A DNA stretch of 64,000 bases from Sphingobacterium thalpophilum (GTDB lineage: Bacteria; Bacteroidota; Bacteroidia; Sphingobacteriales; Sphingobacteriaceae). The stretch spans positions 1-64,000 of the forward strand of contig CAMCTU010000001.1 of assembly GCA_945878525.1 (NCBI GenBank), in the 5' to 3' direction. Below the pieces are notes generated by a model. It saw nothing but the letters and a program-made list of their open reading frames with translations. It did not search any database and had not been told where the DNA came from. Every line of letters starts with the position of its first letter. The stretch's first letter is position 1. This document shows, in pieces, positions 1 to 11,415 of this stretch. Both the position numbers and the translations under genes were made by a program.

Positions 1-54
1 AGTTGAGAATTGATAGCTGTTAACTCTCCACTTTCAATTCTCCATTCTCAATTG

Positions 55-1443
55 TTAAAGGTGAATCACTTCCCCATAAGCATCAGCAGCCGCTTCCATG
101 ATTGCTTCACTCATAGTAGGATGTGGGTGCACAGTTTTTACAATATCCATACCGGTAGTTTCCAGTTTCCTTGCCACAACAACTTCAGCAATCATTTCAG
201 TTACATTCGCTCCGATCATGTGAGCACCGAGAAACTCGCCATATTTGGCATCAAATATTACTTTAACGAACCCATCTTTCACACCTGCTGCACTTGCCTT
301 TCCTGAAGCAGAGAATGGAAATTTACCAACTTTAATCTCATATCCAGCGTCTTTTGCAGCTTTTTCTGTATAGCCAACTGATGCAATTTCAGGAGTGCAA
401 TAGGTGCAACCAGGTATATTGTTATAGTTCAGAGGCTCAGGATGATGGCCTGCAATTTTTTCCACACAAATAATACCTTCAGCAGACGCAACATGTGCCA
501 AAGCCTGCCCTTTTACAACGTCTCCTATCGCATAAACTCCTTCAATATTGGTTTTGTAAAAATCATCAACCTGTACACGTCCTTTTTCTACAATGACACC
601 AACATCTTCTAAACCGATATTCTCAATGTTCGGACTATAACCAATAGCGGAAAGTACAATGTCACACTCAATGGTCTCAGTCCCTATAGCTGTTTTTACC
701 AGGACTTTACATCCACTTCCTGAAGTGTCAACCGATTCTACATTAGTTCCGGTCATCACGTTAATGCCTGATTTTTTAAAGCTTCGAAGCAATTGTTTAG
801 ATATATCTTCATCTTCAACCGGAACTATATTATCCAGATATTCAACGATAGTAACTTTGGTACCAATTGCGTTATAGAAATATGCAAATTCAACACCGAT
901 GGCGCCTGAACCAACAATGATCATAGATTTCGGCTGCTGGGCTAAAACCATTGCCTGACGGTAACCAATTACTTTCTTGCCATCTTGTTGTAGGTTTGGT
1001 AATTCCCTGGATCTGCCTCCGGTTGCAAGAATGATGTGGTTAGCAGTATATTCTTTGTCTGATCCATCCGAATCTTTCACAGCAACTTTACCACCTTTTT
1101 TAATTTTCCCGGTTCCGGTAATTACATCGATTTTATTTTTCTTCATCAGGAATTGAACACCTTTACTCATTCCATCGGCAACTCCACGGCTTCTTTTTAC
1201 CATAGCACCAAAATCAGCACTTGCATCCTTTACATTTATGCCATAATCTGTAGCATGGCTTATGTATTCAAAAACATTTGCGCTCTTTAAAAGTGCTTTG
1301 GTGGGGATACAACCCCAGTTTAAACAGACCCCTCCAAGGGATTCACGTTCTACTACTGCAACTTTTAATCCTAACTGAGATGCACGAATAGCTGCCACGT
1401 ATCCACCTGGTCCGCTTCCTATAATTATGATATCGTAATTCAT
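55..1443 (-). CDS. lpdA: Dihydrolipoyl dehydrogenase (E3)
   Basis: GxGxxG FAD motif (IIIGSGPGGYVAAIRASQLG), redox disulfide GGVCLNWGCIPTK, C-terminal HPHPTMSE. Confidence 0.97.
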   Translation of the reverse strand: MNYDIIIIGSGPGGYVAAIRASQLGLKVAVVERESLGGVCLNWGCIPTKALLKSANVFEYISHATDYGINVKDASADFGAMVKRSRGVADGMSKGVQFLMKKNKIDVITGTGKIKKGGKVAVKDSDGSDKEYTANHIILATGGRSRELPNLQQDGKKVIGYRQAMVLAQQPKSMIIVGSGAIGVEFAYFYNAIGTKVTIVEYLDNIVPVEDEDISKQLLRSFKKSGINVMTGTNVESVDTSGSGCKVLVKTAIGTETIECDIVLSAIGYSPNIENIGLEDVGVIVEKGRVQVDDFYKTNIEGVYAIGDVVKGQALAHVASAEGIICVEKIAGHHPEPLNYNNIPGCTYCTPEIASVGYTEKAAKDAGYEIKVGKFPFSASGKASAAGVKDGFVKVIFDAKYGEFLGAHMIGANVTEMIAEVVVARKLETTGMDIVKTVHPHPTMSEAIMEAAADAYGEVIHL

Positions 1444-1687
1444 AGCCTATATTATAAATACATTGAGATTCAGTACAAATCTAACAAAATACTTATCGGG
1501 TTGGAAATATTTGATAGCACTATCCATTCAGATTAAATCAAAGAATGTTGATAAGTGTGAATTGTCGAAAAATTTCTTGAAATTTAACATTAAATTAACA
1601 TAATGGCTACTTAATCTTCAAAAGAGCTCAATACCTTTGACATGATTAAAAAAAATCAATTAATCATTCTCACTTAAAGTATAATTT

Positions 1688-4600
1688 ATGAAGAAGTTTT
1701 TACTCTCAACACTTGTTGTTTTACTTATTGCATTTAATTTGAATGCACAAGTTACAACCAGTAGCTTGTCGGGTACTATCCGCGATTCCAAGGAATCATT
1801 AATAGGTGCTACGATAAAAGCCACACACCAACCTACCGGTACCGTTTATGGTTCCTCTTCCGGTGTAGACGGAAGATTTAACATCCCTAACATGCGTGTT
1901 GGTGGTCCATATCTTATTGTGGTGACATACATAGGATATCAATCTGAGTCATTCAGCGAGGTTAAACTTAAGTTGGGTGAGCCTTTTGTTTTAAACGTTT
2001 TATTGAATAATTCCGGCAGGGAACTTCAGGAAGTAGTGATTACAGCTCAGGATCCAAATTCTGTATTGAATGCAAACCGGACCGGTTCTACAACTAACCT
2101 TGGGCGTAACGAAATCTATAACGTTCCTACAGTTAGTAGAAGTGTAAACGACTTAACTAAATTTACTCCTCAGGCAAATGGTCCATCCATTGGTGGTGGT
2201 AATTATCGTCAAAATAACTTCACTGTGGATGGTTCCGACTTTAACAACCAATTTGGTATTGGAAGTAATTTACCTGCAGGTGGTTCACCAATTTCTATTG
2301 ATGCGATTGAAGAAATATCAGTGAATGTAACGCCTTATGATGTTAGAATGTCTGGTTTTGTTGGTAGTGCAATTAATGCTATTACCAGATCAGGTAGAAA
2401 TGATTTTTTCGGAAATGCTTTTTTTGGCTTTAGAAATGAAGGTAATCAAGGAGATAAAGTTGATGGAAGTAAAATTGTCTTACAGTCTTTTGATGAAAAA
2501 CAATTTTCTTTGAGTTTAGGTGGTCCAATCATAAAAGACAAACTATTTTTCTTCGCAAACATCGATCGTCAATCTCAGATTAGACCTGGGCAAACCAGGG
2601 TGGCTGCTACACCATCTGCTCCTTTTGGGTCTAATCCAAATATTGCTCGACCAACAATGGGAGAAATGGATAATATTCGCAATTATTTACTAAGAACCTA
2701 TAATTATGATACAGGAGCTTATGAGGGATATTCTAATGAAAGCTACAACAATAAAATTTTAGCCAGATTAGACTGGAACATCAATAAGGATCATCGTTTT
2801 AATATCCGTTATAACCAGGTTGAGAGTGCTTCTCCATTTTTTATCAGCACCTCAACTAGTGGATTAGGATTTAATTTTCCAAACAATGGTGGAAGAACCA
2901 ATCCTGGACATTTACACTTCAGTAACTCTAATTACACACAAGAAGCCAATCAATATTCTCTGGCGGCAGAATTGAACTCAACCTTTGGTTCTAAATTTTC
3001 CAATACGCTAAGAGGTAGTTATACGCACCAGAATGATCCAAGAGGTTCAGAAAGTGATGTTTTTCCATTGGTTGATATCATGAAAGATGGTACAGCTTTT
3101 ACATCTTTCGGGTATGAGCCTTTTACTTATGGAAATTTAAGAGATGTTAAAACCTATAGCTTCACTGATAACTTAACCATGAGTTTAGGGAATCATGAAT
3201 TAACAGCTGGAGTTCAGCTTGACTTCAGTACCACAAAGAATGGTTTCCAACGTTTTGGAACAGGTGCATATCGTTTCAATTCATGGGATGATTTTGTAAG
3301 CGGTGCAAAACCAACCGATTATGGAATAACTTATTCCCTATCACCTGGTTATGCGCAGGCATTCCCATCTTTTCAATTCCAGCAGTATTCTGCCTATTTA
3401 CAGGATAATTTCCGTGTAGGAGAGAAGTTGAATATTACAGCCGGTTTACGTTTGGAATTACCAACTTATCCGGATGTACCTGAAATCAAAACTCACCCTT
3501 TGATAGCCCCTTTAACCTTCTCTGAAGGTAGAAAAATAGATACCGGAGTATTACCTAAAGAAAGGATTATGTTATCCCCAAGAGTAGGTTTTAATTATGA
3601 TGTAAAAGGTGATCGTTCATTACAATTAAGAGGTGGAACGGGTATTTTCACTACTAGAATTCCTTTTGTTTGGATTGTTGCTCAATCAGGTGATGCCGGT
3701 TTGATCCAATTTACTCAAAACTTTAATGGTACCGCAAATACTCCTGGTCCATTTAGCCCGGATGTTAGAAAGTATCTTCCGGCTACTCCACCAACCGCAG
3801 GTACATCAATTCCTGCAACGATTAGTGCAATTGATCCTGACTTTAGATTTCCTCAAACATGGAAAAGTAGTTTAGCCTTGGATGCAAAGTTACCCTGGGG
3901 AATAATTGGTACTGTGGAGGGAATTTTTAACCAAGACCTCAATATTGCCAAAGGTATTAATCCAAATCTGGTAAATCCTGTTCCTTTGAATGTTTCAGGT
4001 TACCCCGACAATCGTCCGATGTACCCAAATGCGAATGTTGATAAATTTATTAATAAATTAACTCCTACAGGACAAGCAAGCGCCACAGGAACCAATGCAT
4101 TGAATCCTGTTGTACTTGATAATGCTAAGGATGGTCATTCATGGTTTCTAACTGCCTCATTGAATAAGAGCTTTAGCAAAGGTCTCTCTGCTCAGCTATC
4201 TTACACCAGAAGCGATCAACAGTTGCTTTTTGATGGAAACGGTGATCAGTTATTCAACACCTGGTCATTAAACAGAACTGCTAACACCGGAAATGATCCG
4301 GGTTTGAGTTATTCCAACTTTAATATACCACATCGTTTGGTTGCAGCTCTTACTTATCGTAAAGAATACATTAAAAATCTTGCTACGTCTGTGTCTATGT
4401 TTTACGAAGCTGCTCACCAAGGTAGATTCTCTTACACCTATACTTCAGATTTCAACCGTGACGGTCAGACTAATGATTTGATTTATATTCCAAAAGATGC
4501 AAGCGAAATTACATTCGCAGCCCGTCCGGCCTCGGTAGCAACAAGTAACGTTGCTTACACTGCACAACAGCAAAGTGATTTATTTTTCGCCTATATCGAG

Positions 4601-4984
4601 CAGGATGATTACCTAAGAGAAAATAAGGGTAAGTTCGCAGAGCGTAATGGTGCAAAACTACCATGGAGAAATCAGGTTGATGTAAGATTTACACAAGAGA
4701 TTTTTAAGAATTTTGGTAAAAGTAAGAACAACTTCCAGTTTACTATGGATATAATGAATTTTGGTAATATGCTAAACAGTAGCTGGGGTACTTATGATTT
4801 TGTTAAATCTGCAGGTTTACTTACGCCACAAAACGTATCAACTTTAACTCCAGGAGGAGCAGTTAGGCCAACATTCTGGTTAAATACGTTTGATAATAAG
4901 CCTATAGATTCCACCTTTGGAACTACCCAAACTTTTTCTTCTACTTATTATATGCAGTTTGGTTTCCGTTATAATTTCCAGTAA
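1688..4984 (+). CDS. Oar-like TonB-dependent receptor with N-terminal carboxypeptidase-regulatory-like domain
   Basis: Signal peptide, CarboxypepD_reg-like SGTIRDSKESLIGATIKA, plug domain and long beta-barrel ending in aromatic FRYNFQ. Confidence 0.9.
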   Translation: MKKFLLSTLVVLLIAFNLNAQVTTSSLSGTIRDSKESLIGATIKATHQPTGTVYGSSSGVDGRFNIPNMRVGGPYLIVVTYIGYQSESFSEVKLKLGEPFVLNVLLNNSGRELQEVVITAQDPNSVLNANRTGSTTNLGRNEIYNVPTVSRSVNDLTKFTPQANGPSIGGGNYRQNNFTVDGSDFNNQFGIGSNLPAGGSPISIDAIEEISVNVTPYDVRMSGFVGSAINAITRSGRNDFFGNAFFGFRNEGNQGDKVDGSKIVLQSFDEKQFSLSLGGPIIKDKLFFFANIDRQSQIRPGQTRVAATPSAPFGSNPNIARPTMGEMDNIRNYLLRTYNYDTGAYEGYSNESYNNKILARLDWNINKDHRFNIRYNQVESASPFFISTSTSGLGFNFPNNGGRTNPGHLHFSNSNYTQEANQYSLAAELNSTFGSKFSNTLRGSYTHQNDPRGSESDVFPLVDIMKDGTAFTSFGYEPFTYGNLRDVKTYSFTDNLTMSLGNHELTAGVQLDFSTTKNGFQRFGTGAYRFNSWDDFVSGAKPTDYGITYSLSPGYAQAFPSFQFQQYSAYLQDNFRVGEKLNITAGLRLELPTYPDVPEIKTHPLIAPLTFSEGRKIDTGVLPKERIMLSPRVGFNYDVKGDRSLQLRGGTGIFTTRIPFVWIVAQSGDAGLIQFTQNFNGTANTPGPFSPDVRKYLPATPPTAGTSIPATISAIDPDFRFPQTWKSSLALDAKLPWGIIGTVEGIFNQDLNIAKGINPNLVNPVPLNVSGYPDNRPMYPNANVDKFINKLTPTGQASATGTNALNPVVLDNAKDGHSWFLTASLNKSFSKGLSAQLSYTRSDQQLLFDGNGDQLFNTWSLNRTANTGNDPGLSYSNFNIPHRLVAALTYRKEYIKNLATSVSMFYEAAHQGRFSYTYTSDFNRDGQTNDLIYIPKDASEITFAARPASVATSNVAYTAQQQSDLFFAYIEQDDYLRENKGKFAERNGAKLPWRNQVDVRFTQEIFKNFGKSKNNFQFTMDIMNFGNMLNSSWGTYDFVKSAGLLTPQNVSTLTPGGAVRPTFWLNTFDNKPIDSTFGTTQTFSSTYYMQFGFRYNFQ

Positions 4985-4999
4985 CAGATTCCACTCAAG

Positions 5000-5035
5000 A
5001 AAAAAGCTTCGGATTGTATCCGGAGCTTTTTTTTT
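5000..5035 (+). terminator. Intrinsic terminator after TonB receptor
   Basis: AGCTTCGGAT-TGT-ATCCGGAGCT stem followed by T9. Confidence 0.9.
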
Positions 5036-5116
5036 GAAATTTAACAGGGGTACAATCTGCTTTTCTTTCTTTAGGCTGTATATTTGCTTTAACCAATTAA
5101 TTTAAAAATTCAATTT

Positions 5117-7330
5117 ATGAAAAGACTGAATTATGTAGTGGCTATGCTGCTGGTATTTGTGCTGGGTTTTGGAAACCTGGTTAAAGCTGATGAAGGAATG
5201 TGGCTGCCAATGCTTATTGGCAAGAATTACGATCAAATGAAAAAGCAGGGCTTTAAGTTAACCCCTGAAGACCTCTATAGTGTCAATAAAGCAAGTATCA
5301 AAGATGCTATTGTTTCTTTCGGCGGTTTTTGCACTGGTGAAATTATTTCAAAAAATGGTCTGATTTTAACGAATCATCATTGTGGATATGATGCCATTGC
5401 ATCTAACTCAACGGTAAAGAATAACATTCTTGATAATGGATTCTATGCCATGTCTAATCAGGAAGAGAAGCCAATTCAAGGCCTTTTTGTCCGTTTTTTA
5501 GTCCGTATGGAAGATGTAACACCAAAAGTAATGGCTGCTATAAATGGTGTTGATGAGAAAGACAGAGCAGCAAAAATTGCAGAAATCAGTAAAACGCTCA
5601 CTGCTGATGCTACTGCAGGTAGTACCTTGGAAGCTGATGTTAGAGATGTGTATAAAGCCAACCAATTCCTGCTTTTTATTTACGAACGTTTTAATGATGT
5701 TCGCCTGGTAGGCACCCCACCTCAGTCAATCGGTAAATTTGGTGGTGATACCGATAATTGGGAATGGCCTCGTCATACTGGTGATTTCTCACTTTTTCGC
5801 GTTTATGCAGATCAGAATAATAAGTCGGCGACGTATGCTGCCAACAATAAGCCTTACACTCCTAAAAAATCACTTCCTATTTCTATCAAAGGTGTAAAAA
5901 ATGGTGATTTTTCTATTGTTTATGGCTTTCCTGGCCGCACAGATCGCTATCTAACTTCTTATGGAGTTCAAATGGCTGTCGAAAAAACAAATCCTACCAT
6001 TGTTAAGTTGCGTGATATTCGTTTAAAAGCATGGAAAGAGGAGATGGATAAAAGTGACGATATCAGACTTGCGCTTTCATCAATCCATGCCAATATTGCT
6101 AATTACTGGAAGTATTTTATTGGTCAGACCGAGCAGCTAAAGCGATTGAAAATTTTTGAAGAAAAGCAAAAACAAGAACATGAATTCAGTCAATGGGCTG
6201 TGTCAACACCTGAAAATGTAAGTCTAATGGTTCAATACAAAAATGCATATTCAGCCTTCGAACCCTATGCTGTCCATTTTACTTACCTCAATGAAGGTCT
6301 GTTGGCCACGCCATGGATTAGAAACGCTTCTCAACTTGGAAATGCCATCAAGGCTATGAATGCCCGTAAAGATGATGCAGCATATACAGCACAGCTTAAA
6401 CAGAATTTAAACGCTACAGTTAATGCATATGAAAAGACTTATAATGAAATTGCTGATAAGAAGATCTTTGCTCAGATATTGACTTCATTTTACCATGATG
6501 TTCCCAAATCACAACATCCGAAGTTTATTACATTAATCTTAGAAGATTTCTGGAAGGGGTCCCCTGAGGCTACTTTCCAAAATTATGCAGAAAATTTATG
6601 GAAAAACAGTAAACTTATTGAACCTGCAAGCGTGAGAAAGTTTTTAGATAATCCTTCAATGGAAGATCTTCAAAATGACCCAGCTTATAAATATGCGGTA
6701 AATTTAAATCCTCAGGACTATATAAAAAATAATTTCGGTACTCTTTACAGTCAGTTTCAGGCAGAGAAAAATCGTTTAGATAATTTGTACCTCAAAGCCC
6801 TTTTGTCAAAAAATAAAGGTGCTTTAATTTATCCTGATGCCAATTCTACTATGCGTATCAGTTACGGACAAATTCAGAATTATAGTCCGAAAGATGGAAT
6901 TACCTATAATATTACGACTACAATTGATGGTATGATGGCAAAATATCAACCGGGGGATGATGAATTTGATCTACCTCAATCGTTAATTGATGCGTATGCA
7001 AAACGCGATTTCAGGCAATATGCCGAAAATGGAACCTTAAATGTTGGGTTTATAAGCAATAATGATATTACCGGAGGTAATTCAGGGTCTCCGGTTATTA
7101 ATGGAGATGGAGAGCTTATCGGTGTAGCTTTTGATGGCAACTGGGAAGCCATGAGCGGAGATATTGCCTTTGATAAAGAATATAAGCGTACAATCTCATT
7201 AGACATTAGATTTGTACTTTGGTGTATTGATGTATTGGGAGGAGCGAAGAATATTATCAATGAATTGGACATCAGGACTAACAAATTACCCGTCCCAAAA
7301 GATAAATTGGTATTAAAGAAAACGGACTGA
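5117..7330 (+). CDS. S46 family dipeptidyl-peptidase, DPP7-like
   Basis: TNHHCGYDAI catalytic His region, GGNSGSP serine motif, FDGNWEAMSGD; signal peptide. Confidence 0.93.
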   Translation: MKRLNYVVAMLLVFVLGFGNLVKADEGMWLPMLIGKNYDQMKKQGFKLTPEDLYSVNKASIKDAIVSFGGFCTGEIISKNGLILTNHHCGYDAIASNSTVKNNILDNGFYAMSNQEEKPIQGLFVRFLVRMEDVTPKVMAAINGVDEKDRAAKIAEISKTLTADATAGSTLEADVRDVYKANQFLLFIYERFNDVRLVGTPPQSIGKFGGDTDNWEWPRHTGDFSLFRVYADQNNKSATYAANNKPYTPKKSLPISIKGVKNGDFSIVYGFPGRTDRYLTSYGVQMAVEKTNPTIVKLRDIRLKAWKEEMDKSDDIRLALSSIHANIANYWKYFIGQTEQLKRLKIFEEKQKQEHEFSQWAVSTPENVSLMVQYKNAYSAFEPYAVHFTYLNEGLLATPWIRNASQLGNAIKAMNARKDDAAYTAQLKQNLNATVNAYEKTYNEIADKKIFAQILTSFYHDVPKSQHPKFITLILEDFWKGSPEATFQNYAENLWKNSKLIEPASVRKFLDNPSMEDLQNDPAYKYAVNLNPQDYIKNNFGTLYSQFQAEKNRLDNLYLKALLSKNKGALIYPDANSTMRISYGQIQNYSPKDGITYNITTTIDGMMAKYQPGDDEFDLPQSLIDAYAKRDFRQYAENGTLNVGFISNNDITGGNSGSPVINGDGELIGVAFDGNWEAMSGDIAFDKEYKRTISLDIRFVLWCIDVLGGAKNIINELDIRTNKLPVPKDKLVLKKTD

Positions 7331-7388
7331 GTTATTGTCTGTTGTCGGTTATCAGCCTGGCAAAAATAATAGACAAAATTTAGAAAGA

Positions 7389-7419
7389 AGGCTGAAAGGG
7401 TTTCAAACCTTTTCAGCCT
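7389..7419. terminator. Bidirectional hairpin between convergent genes
   Basis: AGGCTGAAAGG...CCTTTTCAGCCT inverted repeat (one-base bulge). Confidence 0.65.
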
Positions 7420-7458
7420 ACTTTAAATCCTTTCATCCTCTTATCTTACAATCCTATC

Positions 7459-8652
7459 TCAAACATAGTTGAATTCCCCGTAGGCAGAACGAATAGTGAC
7501 TTGTTTCCTGATGGAATCTTCAACGCGACCGATAATCTGTGCATCAACATTAAATTGCTTTGAAATTCTAATAATATCATTTGCAATTTCTGATGGTACA
7601 TAGAATTCCATTCTGTGCCCCATATTGAAGACTTTATACATCTCTTTCCATTCTGTTCCTGATTCCTCCTGAATTAAGCTAAAAAGTGGTGGAACGGCCA
7701 TCATATTATCTTTTATAATATGAAATCTATCAATAAAGTGGAGAATCTTAGTTTGAGCGCCTCCGCTGCAGTGCACCATACCATGAATCCTGGACCGGTA
7801 TTGATCAAGAATCATTTTAATGATGGGAGCATAAGTTCGGGTTGGGGATAAAACAAGTTTTCCTGTGCTGATACTTTGGCTTTCATTAAAATCAGTAGGA
7901 GGGATATCAATACGATCTGTCAATTTTTTATTGCCTGAGAAAAGCAGCTCGTAAGGAACTGCAGGATCATAGCTTTCTGGGTATTTTTCGGCGATGTATT
8001 TATGAAAAACATCATGTCTTGCCGAGGTTAAACCATTGGAACCCATTCCTCCATTGTACTCTGTTTCGTAACTGGCTTTACCATAAGATGAAAGTCCCAC
8101 AATGACATCACCTTTTTGGATTTTATCATTCGAAATAATTTCCGATCTTTTCATCCTGCATGTTACAGTAGAATCCACAATCAAGGTTCTGACTATATCG
8201 CCAACATCAGCAGTTTCTCCCCCGGTTGAATAGATACCTATACCTAGTTCTCGTAATTCCTTGAGGATATCTTCGGTTCCATTTATCAGTTCGGCAATAA
8301 CCTCTCCTGGAATTAGATTTTTATTTCTGCCAATCGTTGATGACAATAAAATATTGTCTGTAGCACCAACACAAAGCAGATCGTCAAGATTCATGATGAT
8401 CGCATCTTGTGCGATTCCTCTCCATACGGATAAGTCGCCGGTTTCCCGCCAGTAAACATATGCCAATGATGATTTTGTACCGGCACCATCTGCATGCATT
8501 ATATTACAATAATCATCATCAGATCCAAGAATATCAGGAATAATCTTACAAAAAGCCTTTGGAAAAATACCTTTATCTATATTTTTAATGGCATTATGTA
8601 CATCTTCTTTATCGGCAGAAACGCCCCGTTGGTTATATTTTAAATCTGACAT
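7459..8652 (-). CDS. purM: Phosphoribosylformylglycinamidine cyclo-ligase (AIR synthase)
   Basis: HADGAGTKSSLAY, GGETADVGDIVRT and PurM-family layout. Confidence 0.9.
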   Translation of the reverse strand: MSDLKYNQRGVSADKEDVHNAIKNIDKGIFPKAFCKIIPDILGSDDDYCNIMHADGAGTKSSLAYVYWRETGDLSVWRGIAQDAIIMNLDDLLCVGATDNILLSSTIGRNKNLIPGEVIAELINGTEDILKELRELGIGIYSTGGETADVGDIVRTLIVDSTVTCRMKRSEIISNDKIQKGDVIVGLSSYGKASYETEYNGGMGSNGLTSARHDVFHKYIAEKYPESYDPAVPYELLFSGNKKLTDRIDIPPTDFNESQSISTGKLVLSPTRTYAPIIKMILDQYRSRIHGMVHCSGGAQTKILHFIDRFHIIKDNMMAVPPLFSLIQEESGTEWKEMYKVFNMGHRMEFYVPSEIANDIIRISKQFNVDAQIIGRVEDSIRKQVTIRSAYGEFNYV

Positions 8653-8671
8653 TGATGTAAAAATAATACTT

Positions 8672-8708
8672 AGTATTGAGTATTGAGTATTGAGTATCGA
8701 GTATTTAG
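8672..8708. repeat. Short degenerate 7-bp tandem repeat (TATTGAG)n
   Basis: agtattgagtattgagtattgagtatcgagtattt. Confidence 0.7.
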
Positions 8709-8855
8709 TGCTAAATACAAGAATTTCAGTTCATGAATATCTTAGAAAACTTAAAAAATAAAGTATTATGCTAATTCAGGATTATATTAAGGGGCCAAAA
8801 AAAATGAGCCCCCCAGAAGAGGGACTCACTTCGAAAATAGCACAATTTTTCAAAT

Positions 8856-8885
8856 CTCAATACTCTGTACTCAATACTCTGTATT
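8856..8885. repeat. Opposite-strand (CTCAATA/CTCTGTA)n microrepeat
   Basis: ctcaatactctgtactcaatactctgtatt, reverse-complement style of the 8672 repeat. Confidence 0.65.
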
Positions 8886-11058
8886 ACTTAATAAACAGCA
8901 ACTCTCTGAATTTCGGAAGTGGCCATTTTGTATCATCAACCAGCTGTTCCAATTTATCAACATGATAACGGATTGGTTCAAAGTATGATTTCACTTTTTC
9001 ATCGTAAGCAATAGACTTGTCACGGATATCTTCAATATTATTTGCTTTTTTACGTTCATTTACCATTTCCAGATTGGAGGTTCTGATAAAGTTTACATGC
9101 ATAGAGATTTTTTTAATAATTTCTAACTGAGCATGATAGGTGTCTTCTCCAAGACCTATTTCTTTCAAACCTTTTACGTTTTCGATTAAGGTTGTTTGAT
9201 AACTGATTGCAGTAGGTATAATCACATTATCTATTAAATCACCCATAACCCGAGCCTCTATCTGTAATTTTTTGTAGTAACTTTCCAGTAAGATTTCATG
9301 ACGGGCATGCGACTCACGCTTGCTAAATACGCCGGTATCTTCGAATAACTTATCGGTTTTAGGATCTAATAATACATCCAGAGCTTTTGGTGTAGTTTTA
9401 ATATTTGATAAACCTCTTTTTTCAGCTTCTATTGCCCATTCTTCACTATAACCATTACCTTCAAACCGAATGTTTTTCGATTCTTTTATGTAACGTTTGA
9501 TCATGGTCATGATAGCTACATCTTTCTTTTCGCCTTTTTTAATCAGTTTATCTACTTCCGCTTTAAACTTATTCAACTGATCAGCTACAATAACATTTAA
9601 CACCGTCATTGGATTGGCCGAATTTGCCGAAGAACCAACTGCACGCAGCTCGAATTTATTTCCAGTAAATGCCATAGGAGAAGTACGGTTACGATCCGTA
9701 TTATCCAAAAGGATTGAAGGAATTTTTGGAATATTTGTCCATAAGGCTGAGTCCTGCTTCATTTTTGAAGTAACTCTTGAAGTTTCTATCTCATCTAGCA
9801 CATCGCTTAACTGACTTCCGAGGAAGGTAGAGATAATAGCAGGTGGAGCTTCATTAGCACCAAGGCGATGATCATTGTTAACTGAAGCTATTGATGCCCT
9901 TAATAAATCTGAATATTCATATACAGCTCTGATTGTATTTACAAAGAATGTAAGGAACATTAAATTATTTTTCGGTGTTTTACCCGGCGAAAGCAGATTT
10001 TTGCCAGTGTTTGTAATCATTGACCAGTTATTGTGTTTACCTGATCCATTGATACCTGCATATGGTTTTTCATGTAATAAAACTTTGAAATGATGTCTTC
10101 TTGCAACTTTATCCATCAAATCCATTAACAATGAATTATGATCAATGGCAAGGTTCATTTCTTCATACAAAGGAGCACATTCAAATTGAGAAGGCGCTAC
10201 TTCATTATGACGGGTCTTTAAGGGTATTCCAAGTTTTATTGCTTCAATTTCAAGATCTTCCATAAATGCGAGAACACGTTCCGGTATTGATCCAAAATAG
10301 TGATCATCTAATTGCTGATTTTTAGCAGACATGTGGCCGAATAATGTTCTACCTGTTAAATACATATCAGGTCTTGCATTAAATAAAGCAATGTCAACCA
10401 GGAAATACTCTTGCTCGATACCAAGTGAACTATTTACTTTTTCAATTCCTTTATCAAAATACTGGGCAACAGCAACTGCGGCTTTATCCATCAGACTGAT
10501 GGCCTTTAATAGGGGAGCTTTATAATCAAGTGCTTCACCGGTATATGAGATAAATACTGTAGGAATACACAAGGTGGATCCAATTATAAATGCTGGAGAT
10601 GATGGATCCCATGCAGTATATCCGCGAGCTTCAAAAGTACTTCTTATACCACCATTAGGAAAACTTGATGCATCCGGTTCCTGTTGTGCCAAAGCCTCAC
10701 CTGAAAATTTTTCAATGCCGTGTCCATCTGAACCTGGCTCAAAAAAGGAATCATGCTTTTCAGCTGTGCTTCCTGTTAAGGGCTGGAACCAGTGTGTATA
10801 ATGTGTTGCACCTTTTGACATGGCCCATGATTTCATGGCTGAAGCCACTTGCTCTGAAATACTTCTGTCAATCGGGGTTCCCGAATTCACAGAATCAATG
10901 ATACCGTTATAAGCTTCCTTGGATAAAGTGTCCTTCATTTTCTTCTGGTCGAACACATTTACACCATATAAATCAGAAAGTTTTGTTGTAGGAGATTTGG
11001 CTTCAGGAATAGTCCTGGAAAGTACAGCATTTAATGCTTGGAATCTTAAAGATGACAT
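8884..11058 (-). CDS. glnN: Glutamine synthetase type III
   Basis: 724 aa, GSIII features: THWFQPLTGSTAEKHDSF, NGSGKHNNWSM, RLGANEAPPAIIS. Confidence 0.95.
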   Translation of the reverse strand: MSSLRFQALNAVLSRTIPEAKSPTTKLSDLYGVNVFDQKKMKDTLSKEAYNGIIDSVNSGTPIDRSISEQVASAMKSWAMSKGATHYTHWFQPLTGSTAEKHDSFFEPGSDGHGIEKFSGEALAQQEPDASSFPNGGIRSTFEARGYTAWDPSSPAFIIGSTLCIPTVFISYTGEALDYKAPLLKAISLMDKAAVAVAQYFDKGIEKVNSSLGIEQEYFLVDIALFNARPDMYLTGRTLFGHMSAKNQQLDDHYFGSIPERVLAFMEDLEIEAIKLGIPLKTRHNEVAPSQFECAPLYEEMNLAIDHNSLLMDLMDKVARRHHFKVLLHEKPYAGINGSGKHNNWSMITNTGKNLLSPGKTPKNNLMFLTFFVNTIRAVYEYSDLLRASIASVNNDHRLGANEAPPAIISTFLGSQLSDVLDEIETSRVTSKMKQDSALWTNIPKIPSILLDNTDRNRTSPMAFTGNKFELRAVGSSANSANPMTVLNVIVADQLNKFKAEVDKLIKKGEKKDVAIMTMIKRYIKESKNIRFEGNGYSEEWAIEAEKRGLSNIKTTPKALDVLLDPKTDKLFEDTGVFSKRESHARHEILLESYYKKLQIEARVMGDLIDNVIIPTAISYQTTLIENVKGLKEIGLGEDTYHAQLEIIKKISMHVNFIRTSNLEMVNERKKANNIEDIRDKSIAYDEKVKSYFEPIRYHVDKLEQLVDDTKWPLPKFRELLFIK

Positions 11059-11415
11059 CGTTTTGCTAAGTTTTGATTAAGTTTTGATAAAAATAAATGT
11101 TTTGAGACATAAAAGCATAAAAAATGTTTAAAAAACATAAAAAAGATCAAAAAAAAAGGTAGATTCTTGATAATTGATTAGAATTTCAGTTTAGAAAGCT
11201 GTATGTCTTTTAGAATTCTGGATTTTGTATATAAAAACGCAAGACTTTCGCTACATTCAATCATGTAATGATTATGTATTTTAATACTTGCCATACGCTG
11301 TGATTACTAGATAGAAAGCAAAGCTTTTTTCTAATTTTGGGTTTCCAGATATCAAGAATTCCAGTAAATGACTTTTTCAATTTCAACACTTTTATCTTAA
11401 TCACGGAGAAATAAT